NCBI RefSeq assembly: GCF_031877795.1
Contig: NC_133935.1
Span: 87,302,748 to 87,366,747 of the forward strand
DNA length: 64,000 nt
Direction of reading: 5' to 3'
Source: Strix aluco
Lineage: Eukaryota; Chordata; Aves; Strigiformes; Strigidae
Made by a program: the position numbers and the translations under genes
Part shown: piece after piece, positions 11,501-22,400 of the stretch
Numbering within the stretch: position 1 is the first letter of the stretch
Layout: each line of letters starts with the position of its first letter
Notes under the pieces: generated by a model
Told to the model about the DNA's origin: nothing
The model's input: only the letters and a program-made list of their open reading frames with translations
The model's database searches: none

Positions 11501-12921
11501 GGCGGAAAGCCATGTAAGGCTCCAATGATCTATATTTAAATGGTGGCTAATTTGCTTGCATGCCCTCGTTACCTGTGATTTCCATTTGCTTCCCCAGCAG
11601 CTCCCCGGGCACGGCAGATAACGGGTCCCTCTCAGCACAAGCGCCGAGAAGTCCACAGTCAATTACCAGGTGAAATGCACTGAATTAAGTGACATTTAGG
11701 GAAGTCACTTCCTGGGTGGGAAGTGCTTTTTGGCATTGAGATCAAGGGGATGTAGCACTGAAAGAGTTACACTTGCCAGCAAACAGAGGCTCAAAACAGT
11801 AGTTTTGGACTTGGCTTAAAGCAGCTGCTTTTGCCCCAGGGAGTTGAGCTGGTCGTGAATAAACTGGAGGGTGTTTTCACCTGATCCAGTGTGGTTCAGC
11901 CCCACCAGTGAGAATCCCTCAGGCAACACCCCAAATACAACTACCCCTGCAAAGACACACACCCCCCAGAACCCTTGCAAAGGTCAGAGACCACCATGAT
12001 GGGCACCACAGGGGTGAACAGGGCCATGGAGAAACAAGGAACCTCGTGCTCATCCCACTATGGAAATCCACTGCCAGATGCGCCACCTTGGTCCTTGCTG
12101 TCTCCTTTGCTCTGTCAACCCCATTGCTTTGGGGTAAGGTGCTGACTGGGGGGCAGTGGGAGTCCCTGGACCAGCCCCACACATTTGCCCAGGGGAGAAT
12201 TGGGGTGGCAGAGTGTGGATTTTTCCCACCTGGGTCCAACACTCAATTGAGGGGGGTGTTTCCCTGCAGCCCCTTGCCTGCAGCCAATGGACGAGGGTTC
12301 CTGCCAGCACTACGCCCTGCTCTGGTATTACCATGCAGAGGCCAATGCCTGCCGGCCCTTCGTCTTTGGGGGATGCCGAGGGAACAGCAACCGCTTCGAA
12401 ACCAAGTGGAAATGTGAGCGGTGGTGCAAAACCTCAGCAGGTAAGGCAGCCCCTGAACCTTCCAACCCTCCTCTTCCTCTAACGAGGAGTGAGGTCAAAG
12501 CAGGAAAACCCATCCATGATCTGCCCACCTCCATTGCCTTATGGTGCCCCACCAGGACCAAGAGAGGACTTGGAGGAGTGCCTCTGGTTTGCAAGGTCTC
12601 GTCCCCCTCCCACTCCCAGCTCACTTTGGTCACCCCCAGCCCTTCCTAGGAGCTCCTGGACATCTCTCTTGGGACACATCCACTGATGGGATATGGGTGG
12701 ACCTGTGGGTGATGAGGAGGATCCACCTGAGCACCAGCACTGGGTCCTGATAGTTTGCACTCCTCGAGTTCAGTCATCTTGCACCTTCTGAGGGCTGAGG
12801 TTTGCAGGATTTTGGGAGCTAGTGCCCTCTGAACCCTGGACTGCTCCATCCAAGCATCTCTCTGGCATCTCCAGCCACCAAAGACCCCAGGCAGAGCCTG
12901 AAGCTGGTGGAGCTGCCCTAA
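2515..12921 (+). CDS. 3' part of a Kunitz-containing, type VII-like collagen gene (multi-exon)
   Basis: Coding exons read by eye are 2515-2592, 3747-3800, 5134-5182, 6055-6063, 8564-8731, 12270-12440 and 12875-12921; the 5' part lies before the window. All have AG/GT borders and the phases join (0, 0, then 1 throughout). The product runs Gly-X-Y repeats, a short charged helix, Cys-X-Cys, a 56-residue linker, one Kunitz domain and a short tail. COL7A1 ends in this order: its helix is followed by an RQEM-type helix, CAC, an acidic linker and a Kunitz domain. COL28A1 has a von Willebrand A domain between helix and Kunitz, and I see none here. A secreted trimeric matrix collagen, perhaps forming anchoring-fibril-like dimers, is inferred. 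UCN3 follows on the same strand. I cannot exclude that it is the only COL7A1 of this species rather than a paralogue. Confidence 0.8.
3747..3800 (+). CDS. Collagen 54-base Gly-X-Y exon
   Basis: This is a classical 54-base collagen exon encoding six perfect triplets, GEN GPA GQK GEK GDP GLS. It sits between a TTTTTAACAG acceptor and a GTGAGT donor, phase 0 at both ends. It is the last triple-helical exon. The GEKGD run is typical of helix-stabilising charge pairs. Confidence 0.9.
5134..5182 (+). CDS. Collagen exon: end of helix and start of the NC2-like domain
   Basis: The exon has 49 bases, an acceptor CACAG and a donor GTAAGC. It encodes EEEVKEVVRTEMRGRC plus one base of the next codon. The V-x-x-V-V-R-x-E-M pattern resembles the DDIRGFVRQEMSQHC stretch that follows the triple helix in human COL7A1. 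It ends in phase 1, so every later exon must start with two bases. Confidence 0.8.
6055..6063 (+). CDS. Candidate 9-base microexon (Asp-Cys-Gly) in the collagen gene
   Basis: Nine bases, ATTGTGGAG, lie between a good acceptor (pyrimidine-rich tract ending TTTGCAG) and a strong donor (GAG|GTGAGT). Read in phase 1 they add D-C-G and keep the frame, giving RC-DC-GG. This recreates the Cys-X-Cys of the COL7A1 NC2 domain. The splice sites and phase are seen; inclusion in mRNA is inferred. Exon skipping would also keep the frame. Confidence 0.5.
6305..7075 (-). repeat. Possible very old CR1 LINE remnants
   Basis: Two stretches (about 6305-6370 and 6955-7060) resemble the reverse complement of CR1 3' regions, with GAGGTCCCCTGGTTCCACCC and CATCTAACCTGAAT. 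The sequence between is too diverged to place. It lies in the intron after the microexon. Confidence 0.35.
8564..8731 (+). CDS. Collagen linker exon between the helix end and the Kunitz domain
   Basis: An open phase 1-1 exon of 168 bases (56 codons) has a TTCACAG acceptor and a perfect CAG|GTAAGT donor. The encoded linker is polar and charged, with a QPQEYTRRDGEREEEM stretch and no cysteine. Human COL7A1 has an acidic tyrosine-rich linker of similar length here, but I see no clear residue-by-residue match. It is supported by its open frame, its splice sites and its position. Confidence 0.65.
11090..11710. promoter_or_regulatory. Likely conserved non-coding element in the pre-Kunitz intron
   Basis: About 600 bases differ in texture from their surroundings. 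They contain many intact CpGs, homeodomain-type cores (ATTA, TAATTTGC, CCATTAAAG), an AT-rich TCTATATTTAAATGG segment, GATAA motifs and no long reading frame. Such composition is typical of deeply conserved enhancers. Conservation itself cannot be seen from one sequence. A target could be the collagen gene or UCN3 15-18 kb downstream. Confidence 0.4.
12270..12440 (+). CDS. Collagen exon encoding one complete Kunitz (BPTI) domain
   Basis: The exon has 171 bases, phase 1-1, a CCCTGCAG acceptor and a GTAAGG donor. Cysteine spacing is exactly canonical: C-x8-C-x15-C-x7-C-x12-C-x3-C. The FGGCRGNSNRF core and WYY segment are present. The residue after the second cysteine (the P1 site in inhibitors) is Gln, not Lys or Arg, so trypsin inhibition is unlikely and a structural role fits better. 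The PMDEGSC and CRPFVFGGC segments are closer to COL7A1 (PLDEGSC, CHPFVYGGC) than to COL28A1. Confidence 0.93.
12875..12921 (+). CDS. Candidate terminal exon of the collagen gene
   Basis: After a pyrimidine-rich acceptor (CTCTCTGGCATCTCCAG) two bases complete the split codon from the Kunitz exon. The frame then encodes ATKDPRQSLKLVELP and stops at TAA. Human COL7A1 also ends with a short polar tail after the Kunitz domain. The phase fits, but a different downstream exon could be used instead. Confidence 0.5.
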
Positions 12922-14600
12922 TCTAGACCAGATCATGAGCAGTCCCAAACACCCCTACATTGGGGTCATACCTCACCCAGGGTTCAATGGGAAAAACTCA
13001 CTCCTGGAAGCCCAGCTGGGCTCCCATTGCCAGATCTGAAGTCGTGGGGGTCAATCTGTGTAGCTTTTCCTCATCTCCAGGCATGTGGTAGCTCACCACA
13101 GGGGAAATAGGCTCTTGCTGAAACTGAAAGTAATGCAAACACTACTGCTGCCAAGCAGTGCACAAACTGTGGCTGAAACAAGCCTTCCTAGAAAGATGCT
13201 CCTCTCTCAGCCTTTCCTCTGCATGGGGACAACCCCTCCAGGCATCAGGAGAAATGCATTAATTCTCCACAATACATTAAAAAACACTCTGGTGAGATTC
13301 ATCTTTTCTGTTTTTGAAGGCATGTTAAAAAAGAGAAAGGCAGAGATCTATAATTTCAGGTTCATTTCAGAATTTTCAGGTGGTCTGTATTCTGTTGGGT
13401 GGTTTTTAGACAGGCACCTGTTATACATAAAATCAAAACCATTGCGCAGGCTGTCATCATCCACTTGAATCTTTCTGATATGCAATGGATTTTGCACAGC
13501 CCGGTCTTCCTGTTCTGCAAGGAAGAAGGCAGTGCAAATATTCAGTGCTCAAAGTCTAGTTTAGGACAGGCAGCACCATCCTGGAGAGCTGAAGTGCTCT
13601 CTCAGGAAAAGGAGTAGGCATTGCCTGGCCAGGATGGAGGGATTTGCTGCCCCAGTGCAGCCAGCCCAAACTGGGTGCCCTTTTCTCTTGCCCCTCGCCG
13701 CAAGGATTAGCATCACTCCTTGGGCTCTATGGGGAGCCCATCTTTGTTTGTTGACTGTAAGGACAGTCAAGGTAGACCAGCTGGCCCATTTAGCCAATGA
13801 CCACATTTGGTGGCCTGCTTCTTTGCAATGTACTGCATGAGGGAAAGCCACTCTCAGTGCTTTAAATCCAGTCCCAGCAGCACCAGGTAATAAGTGAACT
13901 TCTTCTCAGCCAACTCTTTACACCAGGGCATAAGCATTAAGAGATAGTGTAGGCTTCATAAAGCAGCTGTAGATCCCTCCAGCACTGTGTCTATACTCCC
14001 TTAATGGGAAGAAGAAACCACTGGGGAGTGGGAGTCATCCAAAACCAAGCCAGGTCCATTTGTGTACCCATTTCTCCTGGCTGACCCTAAATGGTGCCAG
14101 GAGCTGGCCCAGATCAGGACATTTGCTTTATGGATGTCTGATGTGTTGTGACATGACCTGGCATAGACAATCCCATGGTGTCAGTAACCTCCCAAGCCTC
14201 TGTGAGCATGAGAGGTCCAAGAAGAAGCCCAAGCTGCATTCAGTCTCCAATATCTGCTTTGTTTTCTCTTTCCTCACTTTTGAAAACCAGTCCGAGGGAG
14301 GTGATCAGCTGCAGTTGCCTTGTTTAAATCAAAGAGAAATGAAGCTGTGAGAAGTGTCTCCAGGACACCTTGGAGACTGGCCAAGCAAGACAAACCATTT
14401 AATGTGAAGAGGCAAGGGATGTTTGAAAAAAGATATTGGAAAACTGTAATTATGAGCAGGAAATAAAGTGGTATGAGGAGAAGGAAACATCTGATTGCCC
14501 AGGAAAGCAGAGATGTCCAGAGGCTCATGACTGCACCACTCACCCCATAGGACTACTGTGCAAAACCAGGCGACACATAACCCTGAGTTTATTTTTGTAA

Positions 14601-14606
14601 AATAAA
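14601..14606 (+). terminator. Possible polyadenylation signal of the collagen gene
   Basis: AATAAA lies in an AT-rich stretch about 1.7 kb after the candidate stop; another AATAAA is at 14462-14467. Either could end the 3' UTR. The assignment rests on position only. Confidence 0.3.
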
Positions 14607-16971
14607 AGTGTGTTAATGTTGTATATAATTGTAGTTCATAATTCACCTGGAAGCAGTAAGCCTTTGAGAAAGGCAGAAAGAAGGGTGGGAATTTCAATTT
14701 CCCCGTGTCAGACTGGATGGGCAGGTTGAGCCCCATCCCATGGCCTTTCAGCATGACCCTAAACTCCCTGTGGCCTTTAGCAAGTCCCACCTTCTCCTTC
14801 ACTCGACCATTCCCTGGGCAGGTTAAGAGGAGCCATCCCAGACTGTATGGTAAGAAGAAAACAGTCTTCAAAACCAGGCTTCTCCCTGCAAAATGCCACC
14901 CCCAGGTCCTCAAGGTGTTTCGAGCTGCTGCCAGGAGAGGTGTGGAAAGCCAACAAGTTGGTGGCCACATGGACCCAGCTGAGATGGGTCCTAGCTGATA
15001 GCAACTCCTCTGAGCGCTCATCATGGGACAGCATGGCAGCCCCTGGGAAGGGTCACAGCAGCTCCGATGGCATGAACATCTCTCCTGACTTTTGAAATAT
15101 TTGCCAAAGAAACAGCAGAAGCAACAGGCTCTGCCTTCCACATGAGTGAGGAAAATTGCTGTCATGTTGCAACCAGGTAGGAAACATGGTGTCTAAAAAT
15201 GACACTTCTCAGCTGTGGTGTGGATCAGTTGGCCACGTCATTGCTGCCCATGCTACTGGCTTGGCAGGGATCTCTCCCCAACATTTTGGTGCTGACATTT
15301 TGGGCTCCCAGTCCTTTGCCTGGCGACCTCTGCCGTGCCTTGGTAATGTGAGCATCCATGGGTGCAAGCTGAAATTCCTCTCACCATAACAAGCCCCCGA
15401 TAGACATGCCCAAGACTTGTATAAATGATCACGCTTCTGCCCCATATAGACAAAAAATATTTTCATTAAAGAATGTACATTGCATCTTCAAGGAGGCACT
15501 GGGACTTGCCTTTCCTCCTCCAAACACCCTTGGTGGGAATATAACGGCCAAATGAGGATTCATGGTGGAGCGGGATTACTGGGGAGTTGGCTAGGAAATC
15601 AGTGGGTTTTATTAAAAGTTTTCTGCACAATTTGGTAAGGTTGAGCTCAGATTTCCCTGGTTTCAGGGTCGTCTCATTGCTACTGGTAGCATGGGTAGAA
15701 GAAGGATTCTCCTTACCCGCAATGTCCCAGGTGCTGAGGAGGGACAAGCAGAGCTTTTTGCTAAAATCTTTTTAGCTTAAAAAAAAAAAAAAATTCATAA
15801 ATGTTGGCAATGATACAAGTGCCATTTTCAGACTGACATTTCCAGCCTCTCTTCTTGAAATGATGTTCTGTATCGAAATGTACTTCGGCAAGAAAAACAT
15901 TCAGGTATTGTATCATGGCAAGAAAAATATTCCCTTGGAAAAGAAACAAAATGTTCCTCACTGAGCAAAACAGTGGGCACAGCGTCATGCCAAAGAAAGT
16001 GTTTATGTATTTCCAAGTGAGGACACGGTGTCACGCAATGGGTGTTTTTTCTGAGAAACACCCCATATTTTCACATTTTCCTGGTGTCACAGTGCTGGGG
16101 TGCACTTTGCAAGGAAGGTTGCAGGATACCGATGTCTGCAGAGCCCCGGGTGGGCTGGGGAGCTCACAGGGTTCCCGGCTGTGCAGGTGCTGCAGCCTCT
16201 GGCCCTTAGAAGTCCAGGACACACAGAGCAACTTGAACTCCAGCTCCTGCATCAGCCCAGGAGAGATGAGACCATCCAGGGGAGCAAAGCGTTTGCAACC
16301 ATCAGAAAAAACCTTCATTCCTAAATTGCATTGACAAAAATAATCACTGTACACGAGAAAACAGAGACCTAATGAAACGCACAACCCACAAGTTCATTTG
16401 CCACCCTGGTATGAAAATCCTTATTTAGGTGGGACCTTGCCAAGGGGCACAAGTCATTGAACTCCCACAGCTGTGCAGAGCAAACAGCATTTCAGAGCTT
16501 TAAAAAAGGGGAGGAAAGAAACTTAGCCATATCTTCATGGCTACGGGGGATGCACTTCCAGGAAGGTTTGCTCATGTTGATTTGATTTAGGACATCTCTG
16601 CTTGCAAAGCCCTGTGCCCCAAATGATCCTTCCTGATGCAAACCAGCCCATGGCTGGACTGGAGCGAAAGTGTCTGTATGGGCAAAAGGGGACACACTGT
16701 AAACACAGTGCTAAGAAATGACTGATAGCCCGATTATCACTTTAACAGTGTCATAGTTCTCACTATTTAATTAGTAAAGAAAAAGCTCATTGATAATATT
16801 TATTTATAAAAAGAGAAACCTCTCCTAGCATCTCCCTGCTCACACTGCCAGTGTCCCTTCAGCGAAGACACCAGTGGCCTCCGTCAGAAATATGGGGTTG
16901 TCATATTCAAGTGGCCACCACCACCTGACCCAGAGTGTGAGGTCAGTTCAAAGCCTGTGTTTTGTCATGGC

Positions 16972-17010
16972 AAAAAAAAAATATATATATATATATATAT
17001 ATTTATTTAT
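16972..17010. repeat. Poly-A followed by a (TA)n microsatellite
   Basis: Nine A residues run into an alternating AT tract and then ATTTATTTAT. It is a simple repeat likely to vary in length. Confidence 0.85.
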
Positions 17011-18339
17011 GGGGCTGCAGTAACTTTGGACCAGCTTTATTGTGACCCAGTTCTGGATGTCCCCACAAACCAGCCTCCCTGTCCTTGCCTCCTCTTGTGA
17101 TGTCCAAGACTGTGTGTTACCCAGGGTCCAGCATTTGGCCAGCCCTTCCCAGGGCTGTGGCGTTTGGCCCAGCAAGGTTGGGAGGTTTTCCCAAGGAGGG
17201 GGATTTAGGAAGAAAGGCTTCGGGTTGGCCATCAGAGGAAATGCCAGACTACTCATTACTGCCTCGTCCTACCAAGCCAGTCTGCATGTGGCTGCACCAT
17301 CTCTGGTGATACGGTGATGCATGGGGCATATCTCCACCCTACAGACCTGCCACTTCTGTGGATTTGGTGTGCAAATCACCCGATGTCCCCAGCACATGGC
17401 TCAGGGTCATCGGGTGGCCTGTCCCTATCCCACAGCTGGGCTGGCATTGCAGTTGCAGTGCCCTGCAGAATTCATGCTCCTCTGCCTCCTTCAGCTCCCC
17501 AAACCCACCCAGGACATCTCCTCTTGGGCATCTGCCCTCGAGCCCTGTCTCTGCCTTCCCTGTATGCTGCAATGTTGGGTTCCCACTGGGACAATGGAAA
17601 TGCTTCCAGGAGCTTTTCTCCAATTCAGAGTGTAACAGCATCCCCTCCTAGGGACCATTGCCATTAATAACTCAAAGTGGTAATTATTTGCCAAAACCAA
17701 GAGGACAAAGCCTCCTCCATCTTGTGGTTGGTCCCCTAGAGAGCCCAGACCTGCATTTTATTGACCCACTCCAGCTGTCAACCAGGGCATTAGAGAAGAG
17801 GAGGGTGCATTGCTGTGAGCTGGTGAATCCCTTGGCAGGCATGTTAAGTTGACATCAAGTCTGAGGAGACACTAAGCAGTAGTAATTGCATGAAGATTGT
17901 TTTTATAGCTGTGAATCAGCAGCACAGTGAGGGTCTGGAGGCAGCAGTAGGTGACCAAATGGACCTGGGGGACCTGGAACCTGAGACCTGCCTGAGAACA
18001 TAAGGAATTTCTCTTTCTGCCTCGTTATTCCCAGACACCAAATAAATGGGACAACACCTTCATTTTTCCTTTCACAACCAGTGCCATCACTTAAAATAGG
18101 ACTTCACCTCCCTATGTGCAGAATTTCTTGGCAGCTTTTGACTCCAAGCTTGGTGAGGAGTGCACGTATCCCAAAGCCAAGTTTGGGGGACAAATTTGGC
18201 CACCTGGTTTCATGGTCAAGGTGCAGCCAAAGGATAGGGGAGGAGTCTCTCGGGAGGGGTGATTTGGCTCAAGACCCTTCACCATAAACCATGCTCATGG
18301 CATAGGCCAAAGCAGCAGCTCACCAGGGAGCCAGGTGAC

Positions 18340-18660
18340 TTAATTCAGATTTGCAAAGCAACTGGAAGACTTGAGAAGTGAAAACCAATATTGTGGGCAA
18401 GTATATAAGATCAAGCTGTTCAGTTCTCTTCTAGGTATATTAAATGCAGCTTGAATTTCCCATCAGTGCTCTGGGAGCTTAGGTATAATGGGAAATTGAT
18501 AACTTGATTTTTTTTTAATACATCTAGCCTTAAATGTTTACTATTGATTGGCCATCTGAACCACTTTGACAGGGCCAAAATATTACCGGAATGCATCCTC
18601 GGTGTTTCCTTGGAAATGTCATGTCACTCTAATTGAGTTTCTTGAAATTATTTGATTGCA
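18340..18660. promoter_or_regulatory. Enhancer-like AT-rich island
   Basis: This block carries repeated TGATAA/TTGATT, CCAATATTGTGG, TTGATTGGCC and CTAATTGAGTTT motifs, is AT-rich against GC-richer flanks, and has no coding frame. It is a possible conserved non-coding element judged by texture alone. Confidence 0.3.
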
Positions 18661-19119
18661 GGGTGGGGGAGACTTTTAGGGCTGAACTATTTGCTGGTGA
18701 GCCAGCTGCTTTCCAGGCGCAGGGAGCTGGGACTGCTCCAAACAGGGAGAAGCCAGAAGATTCCTGAACACACACTGGAAAAAGGCCTTAGAAAGCAAAG
18801 AACATTGCTACGAGTAGTCAGCCCCGAGCATGTGAAAAGCTGGGGCTTTAATGCACATAAAAACAGCTTCACAAATCCTTATGGAATTTGCAAAGGGCAG
18901 TTTTGGAGCACAAGTGATCCCATCACTCTTCTCATACAGATCACACAGCTCCAGAGCTGAGCCCGTGGAGCTGTATCTATGAATATACCTGCACCTATAG
19001 CTTGAGCACATCAGCCCCTTTGCAGGAGGGAGTTTCTTGTACATCCAGCCAGCAAAGTCTTGCAAGGAGGTGCAGAGACGAGAAACTTGCCTCATTGCGG
19101 CATCCGATGTCCACAGGCA

Positions 19120-19460
19120 GTTCCTTAGCAACCCTTACAAAAGAAAATGGATCACGAGAGATGAAGAGGCTGGGCCAGCGTAATTTAGTAATTTGATAAT
19201 AGTACTGTCCCTGAAATGGCCACCAGCACTGACAGCTGGGCCCTGAGCATCTTGCAGCGTCCTCTGGCTGTGCCCAGCAGATTGGAGCAGACAGGCTGTT
19301 TGGGAGGGAGCTAACAAAAGCCCCTGTCTTCTCTCCTGCCAGAGTCAAAAGGAACAGAAAAGTTCATCGTCACGTCACCATCCTGAATTGCGCTCAGCTA
19401 GGTTAATTAATTACACAGTATTTTTAGAGCAGGAGTAATTTAGGCTCTGGAGATGCTGTC
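19120..19460. promoter_or_regulatory. Enhancer-like island with paired homeodomain and CRE-like motifs
   Basis: It contains GTAATTTAGTAATTTGATAA, CGTCACGTCACC (CRE/E-box-like), GGTTAATTAATTACAC (palindromic homeodomain site) and GAGTAATTTAGG. The clustering is greater than in its flanks. Function is inferred. Confidence 0.35.
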
Positions 19461-22400
19461 GAGGCAAATGGCCATGAGTTAATGCAGGACTGGACCTGAG
19501 CACCACCAAGTCCATCTTGCAAAAGCCTCCACCACATCCTCGGGCTTGGGCTCTGTGGGAGCTGATGGAAGTTTGCATGCCATCCGCAGCACGTACCCTT
19601 TGGGGTGATATCTATAGCTTTTCAGAGCAATAGTAATCACTACATCACGGTGTTGGTATATACAGCTTCTTGCCAGTGTTGCTGGGAGGCTGCTGGAGAA
19701 CACTATTCCCTGCCCACTGCAAAGGCAGAATTGCAACCCAACAGCCACAGCACTCTTGAGAAGGAGGGAAAATGTTGAAAAAGCCTGAAAAACCTTCTGT
19801 GTCATGAAGGCAGCTCTGCTAGTCTGAGCTGGGACAAGTAGGAGCAAAAATCAGGATGGATTTTCCCCTGACATCATTGCCGTGTGGATTAGGAAGAAAG
19901 TCAAGGAGAAATTCTCCCCATCTGGGAGCCAGTGCTCCTGCGGGAGCTGCCTCAGGCTGTCCATTCTGCCCTATTTTGCACCCCAAACCACCCTAGTAAA
20001 TCCCATTTTATCCCCCAGGCTTCCTCTGGACAGCTCCTGGCCCATCCCCTGCCTTGGGCATCCCTCAGCCCAGCACCCTGAGTCCCACTGGTGAGCCCTG
20101 CATCCCCCACGTGTGTCCCACCCTGAAACCACGCCGAGCACCTCCCCATTGATCGTGAAGCCAAGGGGCCAACCCACAGCCATGATCCCAGTGGCAAAGC
20201 AATGCTGGAGGAGCACTATAACCCATCTGTAGGGAGGAAACCATCACATTTCTTGACCAGTGTTTCTCCCACCCACCTTGTCCACCTGCTGCAGCCTCAC
20301 CAGTGGGAGCAATCCCTGTTTATGGAGGCAGGAAAAAGGAGAAGCATCTCTTTTTATACTTCACTCTGTGGGGTATAAATAGATTTTATGTCGATCCACT
20401 GTCAGGATAAACACCCTGAGGCCAGTGCTGCTCCTGCACATGGATCCAAGATCCTGATGCTGCTTTTAGATTTTTTTCTTGATTTTAGATGTTTCCTTCC
20501 AACCGGAGATATGATGCCCATGTAACTGCAGGCACATACCATGTGTACAGGTAGGTGCAAACACCTCTTTGGAGAAGGGGTAGGAGGTGCAACAGAGAGA
20601 TAGCAGATAAAAACATTGAAGCAAATACTTGGGGAAGACAATTTGGAGTATTTAATATTATTTTTTCTTCACCATTGCTTTTTAATTTCTTTGGAGGGAA
20701 AGCATCAAGAACCAAGTTTTATTCCATGCCTGAAGGCTGTCAGGGGTGAAGTTGGTCTTTGGGTTTGGCCCAAGTGATTCTTGGAGAAGCATATGTAGCA
20801 ATCTGTAAAATAGCCCCAGCCCATTTTATCCCAAAGAGGCTTTCTGATGTTACATTTGCACCAAAAGCTCAAAGCAGAGCTAATTAATTGCCAGGAACAT
20901 GAAACACTGAAGGTGGGGTGGGTAACTGTTCCTTACAGGCAGCCAAGTGCTTTGCACATGACCAAGGCTGTAAATCCCCTGTGACCCTGCAGCAGCACCA
21001 AGAGACTCGGGGCCCAAGAAGGTGAAAAAAGGGCAAGAAAGGTAAAACAATAATTCAGCCCCTGCAGAACTAACAAACTCCATGTCCCTAGCCCTTCTCT
21101 TCCCTCTGCTGAGGTCCCAGCAAAAAGTGACAGGGATTTCCAGGCCCTCAGTGCCTGCTATATGGCTACCTTGGAGACACACAGGGACTTGCCGCTGCTG
21201 AGCTGTTGGAAGGAGTGAAAATCACGCCTAAAATGGGGTTATGGGGAAGAGAAACCCACCAAAAATCAACTTCATGGGAGAGGAAGGGCCATTTGCTGTA
21301 GGGTTACAGAGAGATGGGAGATGGGCAATCTCATATCACAGAGAGGTCCTCCTCCCTCGGCAGCCTTGAAAATGCAAATTGAGTCTTAGAGATTATTAAA
21401 GAAGGGACAAAGCAAACCAGAAAACTCCCTTCTGCCCCTCTGTGGACCTACAGTGCATCCATGTCCGACTCGTCTGTGCAATTCTGGTGCTGGAAGCAAT
21501 AAACGGGACCTCACATCTCATTGCTTTGCCTCCTCGGGCCAGACAAAACTTCTGTGCTGGTAATTGGGGCATGCTTTTTGCTTTCAAGGCACAAGTCACT
21601 GTGTCTTATTTTTCCCAGTAGTGGAATGGTTATAGTGATGAAACTTTAATAAGATCCTCTTCAGCTGCCCACATTTGAGCTTTAAACAATGATTCACAGA
21701 AGAAAATTGAGCTCGGCGAGAGCAAAAGAGGCTGCAAGAGGTGGGAAGGTGTCCTGCTCCCAAAGAGATGGACGCACAAGGGAGACGTGTGAAGATGCTC
21801 GTGACAAAGCCTGCATTTTTCATAAGTTTGGCAATTTTCAGCAAAACTTTTGGGAGTTTGAGTCCCCTCTGCCACTATCCATCTCCCATGGGTGCTCCAG
21901 GCCGTTGGTAGCAGAGCTCCCTCCTTCTTCAGGGTCAGCTGGGGTTATTTTCATACCGTGACATTTTCAGTTTTGCAGCAAAATCTCCTCTCCAATCCCC
22001 TGTGAAAGCAAAGACTGAACCAGGGATCTGCAAGCCACAGTAGCCAGCCAGTGACAGCTAAAACAGTCTGGTTTGCTTTTAAAGCAGACTGAGGGATGAA
22101 CCAGGCAGTTTGACTTCTTTCATATTTCTTTCTTAGGCGCTGCTTTCTCTTTCCTATTTTCTCCTAATAAAATCATCGTGAAGACTCCATGTCTGGCATG
22201 TGGATTTGCCTCCTGCAAGGACATCGTCCTGCACCAACTCTTCCCAACAGTAAAACGTTTAATGGCTAAATAAAACATATAAATACACCCTAGTATCTAC
22301 TCGGGAGATGGAGATGGGTTTCACCGCCTGGCTCCAGCAGTGATCTGCTGAATGACGGGAAACGTGTTCACCTCCATGCTCCAGCTTCTCTTTCAGATAG

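Noticed and set aside
2515-12921. Assignment of the collagen to COL28A1
   Set aside because: COL28A1 has a von Willebrand A domain before the Kunitz domain; none was found in the 3 kb to 7 kb introns, and the helix end and Kunitz motifs are closer to COL7A1.
14329-15165. 278-codon minus-strand frame
   Set aside because: No start context, domain, splice signal or codon bias; cysteine- and proline-rich chance composition in presumed 3' UTR/intergenic DNA.
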